DNA of 64,000 bases from Burkholderiales bacterium. Lineage in GTDB: Bacteria; Pseudomonadota; Gammaproteobacteria; Burkholderiales; Eutrophovitaceae. Position 1 is the stretch's first letter, and the number at the start of each line of letters is the position of its first letter. The notes under the pieces were generated by a model that was not told the DNA's origin, did not search any database, and worked only from the letters and a program-made list of their open reading frames with translations. The DNA lies in contig JAOEKQ010000008.1 of NCBI GenBank assembly GCA_028379895.1, forward strand, positions 1 through 64,000, read 5' to 3'. Shown here piece after piece: positions 1 to 8,633 of the stretch. The position numbers were made by a program, and so were the translations under genes.

Positions 1-479
1 TGGCAGTTATTGAGTTCGCCCGACATGCAGTTGGCTGGACGGACGCTCACAGCACCGAGTTCAACAGTGATACAAAATATCCTGTAGTGGCTCTCATTAC
101 TGAGTGGATGTCGTCTGAAGGTGAGATGGAAAAACGGGATGTTGATTCAGATCTAGGTGGAACGATGCGACTTGGAGAACAAAAAGCAGTTCTAAAGTCG
201 GGATCTAAAGTAAAAAAGATTTATGGGGCGGCGCTCATTGGTGAGCGACATCGACATCGCTTTGAGGTAAATGGTCGGCTTCTAGATACAATTCAATCGC
301 ACGGCCTAATAGTTTCAGCAACATCAGAAAATGAAGGGTTATGCGAGGTTGTGGAATTGGAGGATCACCCTTGGTTCATAGGTTGTCAGTTTCACCCTGA
401 GTTTACGTCTACGCCTAGGAAAGGTCATCCTTTGTTTAATGGCTTTGTGGCGGCAGCCTTGGAAAATGCGGGGAAGTAA
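1..479 (+). CDS. pyrG: CTP synthase, C-terminal part (5' end outside window)
   Basis: This is the glutamine amidotransferase half of CTP synthase, which makes CTP from UTP, ATP and glutamine in the cytoplasm. The reading frame is open from base 3 and carries the family segment around the sequence AVIEFARH followed by HSTEF. The end contains QFHPEF, whose His (393-395) and Glu (399-401) are the partners of the catalytic cysteine in class I glutamine amidotransferases; that cysteine lies upstream of the window. The gene is followed by kdsA and eno, the usual order in many proteobacteria. Only about 158 residues of roughly 545 are present because the window begins inside the gene, not because the gene is broken. 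Confidence 0.95.
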   Translation, partial: AVIEFARHAVGWTDAHSTEFNSDTKYPVVALITEWMSSEGEMEKRDVDSDLGGTMRLGEQKAVLKSGSKVKKIYGAALIGERHRHRFEVNGRLLDTIQSHGLIVSATSENEGLCEVVELEDHPWFIGCQFHPEFTSTPRKGHPLFNGFVAAALENAGK

Positions 480-530
480 TTTAAGTATGGGTTTACGTTT
501 ACAGGCAATCAACATTAATGGGAGTAATTA

Positions 531-1382
531 GTGCAAATAGGTGAACTGCGCGTGGGGCTCGATGCCCCGATTTTTGTGATTGCTGGACCATGTGTGATTG
601 AGTCTGAGGAGATGACTTTAAACATAGCGAAAGTTCTTAAGGAGATGGGGGAGGAGCTTTCAATACCGATTATTTTTAAAGCGTCCTATGACAAGGCGAA
701 CCGTTCGTCAAATGACTCCTATAGGGGGCTCGGAGTGGAGCGTGGGTTAGAGGTGCTTTCTTTGGTTAAGTCGAAAATTGGTATGCCAATTCTAACCGAT
801 GTGCATTCAGTAGATGAAGTTGAACAAGTAGCCACTGTTGTTGATATGTTGCAAACACCGGCTTTTTTATGCAGACAAACTGACTTCATAAGGTCTGTGG
901 CAGCGACTGGGTTGCCTGTTAATATCAAAAAGGGGCAATTTTTATCTCCTAATGAGATGAAAGAGGTTGTAAAAAAAGCCAAAAATGCAAGCGGACAAGA
1001 TAATATTTTGGTGTGTGAGAGAGGTGCCAGTTTCGGGTATAACAACTTAGTTTCGGATATGCGCTCGCTAGCGATTATGCGTGAGACACAATGTCCGGTT
1101 GTTTTTGATGCCACCCATTCAGTTCAGTTGCCTGGAGCCAAAGGAAATGCGAGTGGTGGACAACGGGAGTTTGTGCCGGTTTTGGCTCGGGCCGCCGTAG
1201 CTGCTGGCATAAGCGGTATTTTCATGGAGACTCACCCAGACCCTAATAACGCGCTCTCTGATGGACCTAATGCGTGGCCTTTGGATCGCATGAAACAGCT
1301 TTTGAAGCAGCTGAAAGAGATTGATGATCTCGTAAAATCGAGACCCTTCGAAGAGCTAGATAGCACTCTAGCTAATATCTGA
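531..1382 (+). CDS. kdsA: 3-deoxy-D-manno-octulosonate 8-phosphate synthase, metal-dependent type
   Basis: Condenses phosphoenolpyruvate with arabinose 5-phosphate to make KDO 8-phosphate for lipopolysaccharide inner core. The 283-residue length is normal. The family signature SYDKANRSS is at about residues 52-60 and the loop GPCVIES at 19-25. Cys21 in that loop is the residue that marks the metal-dependent class (Cys11 in Aquifex), whereas the metal-independent E. coli enzyme has Asn there; the class assignment is inferred from this residue. The start is GTG at 531. It lies between pyrG and eno and is probably co-transcribed with them. Its presence shows a Gram-negative outer membrane. Confidence 0.96.
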   Translation: MQIGELRVGLDAPIFVIAGPCVIESEEMTLNIAKVLKEMGEELSIPIIFKASYDKANRSSNDSYRGLGVERGLEVLSLVKSKIGMPILTDVHSVDEVEQVATVVDMLQTPAFLCRQTDFIRSVAATGLPVNIKKGQFLSPNEMKEVVKKAKNASGQDNILVCERGASFGYNNLVSDMRSLAIMRETQCPVVFDATHSVQLPGAKGNASGGQREFVPVLARAAVAAGISGIFMETHPDPNNALSDGPNAWPLDRMKQLLKQLKEIDDLVKSRPFEELDSTLANI

Positions 1383-1397
1383 AAAAAAGATGAGTAA

Positions 1398-2687
<1,290 letters not shown>

Positions 2688-2981
2688 ATGAAAATCTTAA
2701 CTATCTCTCTAGGGTTATTGCTATTGTTAATTCAATATCCACTTTGGTTTGGCAAGGGGGGATGGTCAGATGTGATGCGCTACAGGGATGTGTTGAATGC
2801 GCAAGTTGAAGAAAACGAAGAAGTGCGTGCAATAAACGCGCAAATAAAGGCTGAGGTGGTCGACCTTAAGACCGGTTTAGACGAAATAGAGGAAAGCGCT
2901 CGCTCTGACCTAGGAATGATTAAACAAGGAGAGGTGTTTTTTAAAACATTAGATAACCCTTCAAGTAACGTTTCGAATTAA
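2688..2981 (+). CDS. ftsB: Cell division protein FtsB
   Basis: A small bitopic division protein that forms a complex with FtsL and FtsQ at the septum. The 97 residues show one hydrophobic segment at about residues 4-23 followed by a charged segment of about 40 residues with coiled-coil character, then an acidic tail; this is the FtsB/DivIC layout. Its ATG follows the eno stop directly, and the position after eno is typical for ftsB in proteobacteria. The 3' end overlaps the convergent mobA by four bases. No separate promoter is evident. Confidence 0.9.
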   Translation: MKILTISLGLLLLLIQYPLWFGKGGWSDVMRYRDVLNAQVEENEEVRAINAQIKAEVVDLKTGLDEIEESARSDLGMIKQGEVFFKTLDNPSSNVSN

Positions 2982-3562
2982 GGCTGTTTAGTCTTAGGAA
3001 TATCTTGTGGCTCATTAATGTTTTTGAATACGTCCATTTGGTCTCTATCAAACTCAACGTAAGAAGTTTTCAGTTTTGCTTGCCAAGCAGAGACTCTCAG
3101 CGTGCCTTTTTCAATAATTCTTTTAAGATCATCGATTTCACTTAACTTGAATGCGCAATTTAGGTGCTGAGCCCCTCGATTGGTTTTGGCAACGACGATA
3201 TCCGATTTTGTCGATTCGAGAGCGAAGATCATTTCTTGCACATATGTCTCGGGAATATTAATGACATCGCACGGCGTGATCACTACGTTTGTTGTGCTGA
3301 TGTGGCCCGCGACAGAGACAATTCCAATTAGAGGCCCTTGATTGCTGGCCTGGTCCTCAATGACTGGAAATCCCAACTTACTTAAGCGTAATAAATCTTG
3401 ATTGGCACTGATGATGATTTCATCGACTTGGGGTTGGATAGCTTCAATCGCATTCTCAATTAAAGTGCTATTGTTAAAAGGTATCAACGCTTTGTTCTTT
3501 CCCCCCATCCGTTTTCCTCGCCCGCCGGCCAAAATGACGCCAGTGACCCCTTTTCGTAACAT
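2978..3562 (-). CDS. mobA: Molybdenum cofactor guanylyltransferase
   Basis: Attaches GMP to molybdopterin to form the guanine dinucleotide form of the cofactor, which formate dehydrogenases use. The nucleotide-binding loop LAGGRGKRMGGKNKAL sits at the N terminus, and TPCDV, a candidate metal-binding site, is near residue 94. I chose the ATG at 3562 (194 aa) because it places the loop about 10 residues in, as in homologues; an upstream in-frame ATG at 3616 is possible but adds an unconserved basic stretch. The gene is separated from the other cofactor genes at 12.9-16.2 kb by the formate dehydrogenase operon. It is convergent with ftsB. Confidence 0.9.
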   Translation of the reverse strand: MLRKGVTGVILAGGRGKRMGGKNKALIPFNNSTLIENAIEAIQPQVDEIIISANQDLLRLSKLGFPVIEDQASNQGPLIGIVSVAGHISTTNVVITPCDVINIPETYVQEMIFALESTKSDIVVAKTNRGAQHLNCAFKLSEIDDLKRIIEKGTLRVSAWQAKLKTSYVEFDRDQMDVFKNINEPQDIPKTKQP

Positions 3563-3778
3563 TTTACGTTTGCTTTCTAAATTAATATAATTCCTACGAG
3601 AACTACAAATAAGCATAACCTATTATAATTTACAGAATACTAGGCTATTGTCGAAGCGGGGGATAAGTGCTTTTTAAACCTTGTGAGAGGATTTTAGACA
3701 AATGAGCTTAAATCGAGTCTAATAAAACAAATAATTAAAACTTTAATCATAAAAGTTAACAAAAATGAGGGGGTAAAT

Positions 3779-5122
3779 ATGTTTGGATTTTTAGACCGAC
3801 AGCGTACTGTCGCGGGTCCAGGGTTTAACAGATGGATGATTCCACCGGCAGCACTCTGTATTCATCTTTGTATCGGCCAAGTATATGCGTTAAGTGTTTT
3901 TAACCTTCCGATGACTAAGCTGGTTGGTGTCACAGAATCAGTACCGAGTGATTGGCTGCTGACTGAAATTGGTTGGATGTACACCTTGGCTATTGTGTTT
4001 CTAGGTTTATCTGCCGCATTTTTTGGTCGTTGGGTGGAAGAGGGCGGACCACGTCGAGCTATGTTCACAGCAGGCATGTGTTGGTCTTCTGGTTTTCTCG
4101 TTTCTGCCGCAGGTGTTTACCTTCACAATATATGGCTGATTTATCTCGGCTATGGGGTTCTAGGAGGCATCGGTCTTGGGCTTGGTTATATTTCCCCCGT
4201 CTCAACACTTATAAAGTGGTTCCCAGACAGACCTGGTATGGCTACGGGTATGGCGATCATGGGTTTCGGCGGCGGAGCATTTTTAGCGTCGCCACTATCT
4301 GTCTGGTTAATGGAAGTATTCAGAAGTGACACCAACGTGGGTGTGGCTGGAGCTTTCGTTGGATTAGGCTGCATTTATTTTGTTTTTGCGATGGTCGGTG
4401 CTGCAATCGTTCGCGTTCCTGCTGAAGGTTGGAAGCCAGAGGGCTGGCAGCCACCGGCAATTCCAAAGAAGTTGACTACAACTGCAAACGTCCATGTAGA
4501 CGTAGCCTGGAAGACTCCACAGTTTTGGTGCATCTGGGTCGTGCTTTGTATGAATGTAACCGCTGGTATTGGTGTTCTTGGCCAGGCGTCGGTTATGAGC
4601 CAGGAAATGTTTGGATTAACTGTTGCCGCTGGTGCAGGTTTTGTTGGGGTGCTGAGCCTGTCAAATATGCTGGGTCGAATTTTTTGGGCATCATTGTCCG
4701 ATGTGATTGGTCGAAAAAATACTTATTTCTGTTTTTTCCTAATCGGTATAGCGCTCTATTCAATAGTGCCGTCAACCGGCTCAATAGGTAGCGTGCTTTT
4801 GTTCGTAATATGCTCGGCTGTCATTTTGACAATGTATGGTGGTGGATTTGCCACAGTGCCAGCCTACTTGAAAGACATGTTCGGAACTAAGTACGTTGGA
4901 GCGATTCACGGAAGATTGCTAACCGCATGGGCCGTCGCCGGAGTGCTAGGTCCAGTGCTTGTCAATTACATACGACAGTATCAAATTGACAGCGGTATAC
5001 CTCCAGCGCAGGCTTACAACACAACAATGTACATAATGGCCGGACTCCTGGTTGTTGGTTTGATTGCTAACTCGTTGATTAAGCCGGTAGACCCAAAATA
5101 TCATTTAGCTGAAGAATCTTAG
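3779..5122 (+). CDS. MFS transporter of the oxalate/formate antiporter (OFA) family
   Basis: An inner-membrane major facilitator of 447 residues with about 12 hydrophobic segments. The N-terminal stretch with IHLCIGQVYALSVFNLP, and the loop with GWMYTLAIVFLGLSAAFFGR, are characteristic of OFA-family carriers such as OxlT. The start is supported by a strong Shine-Dalgarno GAGGGGG just upstream of ATG 3779. A 41-residue membrane protein follows 10 bases later. The gene lies between mobA and the formate dehydrogenase operon, so formate, oxalate or a related small monocarboxylate is a reasonable substrate; the substrate is inferred from family and context only. Confidence 0.85.
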   Translation: MFGFLDRQRTVAGPGFNRWMIPPAALCIHLCIGQVYALSVFNLPMTKLVGVTESVPSDWLLTEIGWMYTLAIVFLGLSAAFFGRWVEEGGPRRAMFTAGMCWSSGFLVSAAGVYLHNIWLIYLGYGVLGGIGLGLGYISPVSTLIKWFPDRPGMATGMAIMGFGGGAFLASPLSVWLMEVFRSDTNVGVAGAFVGLGCIYFVFAMVGAAIVRVPAEGWKPEGWQPPAIPKKLTTTANVHVDVAWKTPQFWCIWVVLCMNVTAGIGVLGQASVMSQEMFGLTVAAGAGFVGVLSLSNMLGRIFWASLSDVIGRKNTYFCFFLIGIALYSIVPSTGSIGSVLLFVICSAVILTMYGGGFATVPAYLKDMFGTKYVGAIHGRLLTAWAVAGVLGPVLVNYIRQYQIDSGIPPAQAYNTTMYIMAGLLVVGLIANSLIKPVDPKYHLAEES

Positions 5123-5132
5123 GAGATAAGTT

Positions 5133-5258
5133 ATGTCATCAGATAATCAAGGTAACACCACCGGGCTTCATTTGTTTTTAGCTTGGATTTTTGTGGGCGT
5201 GCCTCTCGCTTGGGGCTTGTATCAGACGGTTCTCAAGGCCGCGCCAATATTTAACTGA
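5133..5258 (+). CDS. 41-residue single-span membrane protein downstream of the OFA transporter
   Basis: ATG at 5133 is preceded by AGGAGATAAG, an excellent ribosome-binding site, and follows the transporter stop by 10 bases. The product begins MSSDNQGNTTG, has one hydrophobic helix at about residues 12-30 with internal Pro and Gly, and ends with a short KAAPIFN tail. No known domain can be recognised. Small proteins in this position after OFA-family transporters are, to my knowledge, annotated as possible small subunits of the transporter, but the role here is inference from coupling and membrane nature. A terminator follows, so it is the last gene of the unit. Confidence 0.78.
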   Translation: MSSDNQGNTTGLHLFLAWIFVGVPLAWGLYQTVLKAAPIFN

Positions 5259-5296
5259 AAAATAGGATTACCCCAGTCGGAGTAACTCTTTCGAAA

Positions 5297-5338
5297 GCTC
5301 TACTGATCAGGCTATTCGGACCGTCAGTAGGGCTTTTT
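5297..5338 (+). terminator. Rho-independent terminator after the OFA transporter unit
   Basis: A 10-bp stem, GCTCTACTGA (5297-5306) pairing with TCAGTAGGGC (5324-5333) with one T-G wobble, is followed by TTTTT. It lies between the 41-residue protein and the convergent regulator gene that ends at 5343, and would stop plus-strand transcription before it runs into that gene. Confidence 0.85.
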
Positions 5339-5342
5339 AGTT

Positions 5343-6410
5343 TTAAGCGAGAGCTTCTTTTAATGTGACTATTTCGCCTGGTTCAGGAGCTGAATAACCA
5401 GGTAATCTGTCGACATAGGTTGCAAAGTCAGGACTTTTGAGGAGTTTGATTAACTCGAGTATTTTCTTTTTGCGGACGTCCTTACTTTGACATGCAAACA
5501 TGTATTTTTCTTGGGCTAATGGTATGAAGTCTAAACCGAACTGAGTTGCGGCAGGTTGAACCCCGAATCCTGTATCGGCCATACCTGAGGCAACATATGC
5601 TGCCACAGCCGCATGTGTAAACTCTTCTGATTGATAGCCTTCAATATCCAACGATTCAATATTATTGTTTGCTAACAGTTGATCAAATAACATCCGAGTA
5701 CCCGAGCCGGTTTGTCGATTCACAAATTTAGCCTGTTTAGCGCTTAAGTCAGTTAGGGTTTTAATACCTAGAGGGTTGTTGGGCGTAACAAATAGTCCTT
5801 GAGTTCTAGTTACCAGATGAATAAATCGGTGTGTACCAGAACCCCATTGTGGAGAGAGGTTTTCTATAACCGTTTTGCCATTACCCTCTATTGGTAGATG
5901 GAATCCTGCTAGGTCACAATCTCCTCGATTTAAAGACGATAGCGACTCAGCTGCACCAATATACCTTAAATCAACTTGGAGGTCGGGTAACTTTTTTAGT
6001 AGCTCAGGAAGGTGAGCGACAGCATAACCATGGCTCGCATGAATCGTGAGTGAGGATCGAGCCGAGACTAGCGCTCGGCTGATTTCTAAATTAATTTCTG
6101 AAGCAAGCGAGTCAAGTTGCAACCCAACTCTCGCTGATACCCTTTGCTCGGCCCAAAGTAGTTTTTCTCCGAGTTCGGTTAGGGAGGCCCCCTTGCCGCG
6201 AGTGAATATAACTAAATCAGAACCAAAGAAGTTTTTCCAATGGTTCACTAGATTCCATGCATGGCGATATGAAATTTTCCTTTGTTTGGCGGCTTCTGCT
6301 AGTGTGCCTGTTCGATGTATCACATTCAGCAGAGCAAAGAGTTCCGAGCCTAGAGTTTCATTTTCCTCGTTGGATAGAGACCAAGATGGAGATAGCTTAA
6401 TTTTTCGCAT
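5343..6410 (-). CDS. Transcriptional regulator: ModE-like winged helix fused to a PBP-like ligand domain
   Basis: A 355-residue cytoplasmic one-component regulator. Residues about 20-90 resemble the ModE/LysR winged helix (LFALLNVIHRTGTLAEAAK, then SYRHAWNLVNHW). Residues about 115-340 form a periplasmic-binding-protein-like domain with the conserved stretch FVNRQTGSGTRMLFDQL and THAAVAAYVASGMADTG; this is the PBP_like domain also found fused to molybdenum-cofactor proteins. It has no signal peptide. It is transcribed divergently from the formate dehydrogenase operon with 173 bases to fdsG, so control of fds is likely, comparable in position to the fds regulator of Cupriavidus. The ligand could be molybdate, tungstate or a formate-related metabolite; this cannot be decided from sequence. 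Confidence 0.85.
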   Translation of the reverse strand: MRKIKLSPSWSLSNEENETLGSELFALLNVIHRTGTLAEAAKQRKISYRHAWNLVNHWKNFFGSDLVIFTRGKGASLTELGEKLLWAEQRVSARVGLQLDSLASEINLEISRALVSARSSLTIHASHGYAVAHLPELLKKLPDLQVDLRYIGAAESLSSLNRGDCDLAGFHLPIEGNGKTVIENLSPQWGSGTHRFIHLVTRTQGLFVTPNNPLGIKTLTDLSAKQAKFVNRQTGSGTRMLFDQLLANNNIESLDIEGYQSEEFTHAAVAAYVASGMADTGFGVQPAATQFGLDFIPLAQEKYMFACQSKDVRKKKILELIKLLKSPDFATYVDRLPGYSAPEPGEIVTLKEALA

Positions 6411-6481
6411 AATATATATGAACTTTCGGACATATTGTAACGTCCATCAACTTAGATTAACGTGTATTCTTGTTAATGATA

Positions 6482-6513
6482 GTGTATCTTAAAATATGTA
6501 CTTAGATACATAT
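6482..6513. promoter_or_regulatory. Overlapping inverted repeats between the regulator and fdsG (candidate operator)
   Basis: Two perfect dyads share one right arm: TGTATCT (6483-6489) with AGATACA (6504-6510), and ATATGTA (6494-6500) with TACATAT (6507-6513). Read as half-sites, there are two direct and one inverted copy of a motif near ATATGTATCT. They lie 71-100 bases upstream of the fdsG start and a similar distance from the start of the divergent regulator, where an activator or autoregulator would be expected. Binding by that regulator is inference. Confidence 0.55.
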
Positions 6514-6583
6514 ATGAGATGATCAATAGGAATTGCGGCATGGGTCCAGTTTGGGTCCAAAATCGCTCAGGGAGGTTTCTATT

Positions 6584-7066
6584 TTGGAAAGTACCGATTA
6601 CGAGGACGTTGTAAGCGCCGCCTTAGAAAAGCATTCTAATACGGAAGGTGGTTTGTTGCCCATTTTGCACGAAGTGCAAGATGCACTTGGATACATTCCA
6701 TCAGATGCTGTGGACATCATAGGGAAGAGTATTAATCGCTCGCGCGCAGAAGTGCATGGTGTTATTTCTTTTTATCACCACTTCCGCAACCACAAGCCCG
6801 GCGAGCACATAATTCAAGTCTGTCGATCAGAAGCGTGCCAGGCTATGGGTGCGAACTTGGTGATCGAAAATCTTAAAAACAAGCTTGAAATAGACTTTCA
6901 CGAAACAACATCTGACGGAAAAATCACATTGGAACCGATTTATTGTTTGGGACATTGTGCTTGCGCTCCAGCGGTAATGGTTGATGGGGTACCCAAAGCG
7001 AAGATATCTTCTGACGCAATGGACGGAATCGTAGATGAATTAAGGGTGCTTAAAAATGACAACTAA
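6584..7066 (+). CDS. fdsG: NAD-dependent formate dehydrogenase, gamma subunit
   Basis: The small subunit of the soluble, NAD-linked molybdenum formate dehydrogenase, homologous to NuoE of complex I. It holds one [2Fe-2S] cluster, with ligands visible as C-x4-C in VCRSEACQ and C-x3-C in YCLGHCACAP. I chose TTG 6584 (160 aa, MESTDYEDV) because a good Shine-Dalgarno GGGAGG lies eight bases upstream and the length fits the family; the open frame extends further upstream without a better start. The gene overlaps fdsB by 11 bases, indicating translational coupling. It is the first gene of fdsGBA-fdsC-fdsD. Confidence 0.93.
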   Translation: MESTDYEDVVSAALEKHSNTEGGLLPILHEVQDALGYIPSDAVDIIGKSINRSRAEVHGVISFYHHFRNHKPGEHIIQVCRSEACQAMGANLVIENLKNKLEIDFHETTSDGKITLEPIYCLGHCACAPAVMVDGVPKAKISSDAMDGIVDELRVLKNDN

Positions 7067-8615
7067 GATTTATATTCCGCGAGATTCGTCTGCCATTGGG
7101 CTAGGGTCGGATCTAGTGGCTGATCAGGTCTCACGGGTTGCTCGATCAATCAACCAAGATGTTGAAATAGTAAGAAACGGTTCCAGAGGCTTGATTTGGA
7201 TGGAGCCGCTTTTAGAAGTTGAAACTGAGTCCGGGCGTACTGGCTTTGCGAACGTGGATACTGCTGACGTTGAAGATTTAGTTAAGTCGAATTTTAGTGA
7301 AACCGTGATGCACGCTAAGAGCGTCGGATTGGTCAATGAAATTCCTTATCTAAAGAATCAAGAACGATTATGCTTTGCGCGAAATGGAGTCACGGATCCC
7401 ATATCAATAGAAGACTATATCGAGAACGGTGGATTTAAAGGACTCAGCTCAGCGCTTGAGCTAGACGCTAGATCTATTGTCGATATAGTTACTGAATCTG
7501 GTTTGCGTGGACGTGGTGGCGCAGCTTTTCCTACTGGAATAAAATGGAATACGGTGCTGAATTGCCAGTCGGACCAGAAATATATTGTTTGCAATGCAGA
7601 TGAGGGGGACTCGGGCACTTTTTCCGACCGTATGACAATGGAGGGTGATCCATTCGCATTGATAGAAGGGATGACTATTGCGGCATTCGCTGTTCATGCA
7701 ACAAAGGGTTACCTTTATTTACGTTCCGAGTACCCGCATGCCGAGGTGATTTTTAACAAGGCACTTGAAGTCGCGCGAGATAAAGGGTATCTGGGAGAAA
7801 ATATTCGTGGTGGTGAACGCAGTTTTGACATAGAGTTGAGACGAGCAGCTGGCGCTTATATTTGTGGAGAGGAGACCTCCCTACTGGAAAGTCTCGAAGG
7901 AAAGAGAGGCTTAGTTAGAGCGAAGCCACCTTTACCAGCTATTTCTGGACTTTTCGGCCAACCTACCGTTGTAAACAACGTAATTACCTTTTCGTCAGTG
8001 CCATTTATATTGGCCAACGGCGCTTCTGCTTATAAGAATTACGGGATGGGTCGCTCCACTGGTACGCTTCCCATACAATTAGCAGGAAATATAAAGCGGG
8101 GCGGGCTTGTTGAGAAAGCATTTGGGGTCACTTTAAACGAGCTGTTATACGATTTTGGTGGTGGTTCAGCCTCTGGTAGGCCGATTAGGACGGTTCAGAT
8201 TGGCGGTCCCCTAGGAGCCTACATACCGGAAAAGGATTTTGATTTAAAACTTGATTACGAAACATTTGCGGCCGCAGGGGCCATGATCGGGCATGGCGGT
8301 ATCGTGGTTTATGATGAAACGGTAAATATGGCATCGATGGCACGTTTTGCTATGGAATTTTGTGCCTTAGAATCGTGTGGTAAATGTACTCCTTGCCGCA
8401 TTGGGTCAACAAGAGGTATGGAGACAATTGATAAAATCATATCCGGAGAGAACCGTTTTGAAAATGCAGAATTAATTGAAACATTGTGTGACACGATGTT
8501 ACATGGCTCACTTTGCGCGCTTGGTGGCATGATTCCTTATCCCGTAATGAGCGCGATTAAGCATTTCCCTGAGGATTTTTGCCTCGAACCACACGCCACG
8601 ATGGTGGCAGCTTAG
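7056..8615 (+). CDS. fdsB: NAD-dependent formate dehydrogenase, beta (FMN/NADH) subunit
   Basis: The diaphorase subunit that passes electrons from the iron-sulfur chain to NAD+ through FMN; homologous to NuoF. In the 519 residues, an N-terminal thioredoxin-like extension is followed by the FMN loop GRGGAAFPTG at about residue 151, the NAD/FMN segment GAYICGEETSLLESLEGKRG at about 266, and the [4Fe-4S] motif SCGKCTPCR at about 439. It overlaps fdsG and precedes fdsA by 18 bases. Length and motif order are normal for FdsB. Confidence 0.95.
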   Translation: MTTKIYIPRDSSAIGLGSDLVADQVSRVARSINQDVEIVRNGSRGLIWMEPLLEVETESGRTGFANVDTADVEDLVKSNFSETVMHAKSVGLVNEIPYLKNQERLCFARNGVTDPISIEDYIENGGFKGLSSALELDARSIVDIVTESGLRGRGGAAFPTGIKWNTVLNCQSDQKYIVCNADEGDSGTFSDRMTMEGDPFALIEGMTIAAFAVHATKGYLYLRSEYPHAEVIFNKALEVARDKGYLGENIRGGERSFDIELRRAAGAYICGEETSLLESLEGKRGLVRAKPPLPAISGLFGQPTVVNNVITFSSVPFILANGASAYKNYGMGRSTGTLPIQLAGNIKRGGLVEKAFGVTLNELLYDFGGGSASGRPIRTVQIGGPLGAYIPEKDFDLKLDYETFAAAGAMIGHGGIVVYDETVNMASMARFAMEFCALESCGKCTPCRIGSTRGMETIDKIISGENRFENAELIETLCDTMLHGSLCALGGMIPYPVMSAIKHFPEDFCLEPHATMVAA

Positions 8616-8633
8616 TTTTTTTGGAGAGAAATT

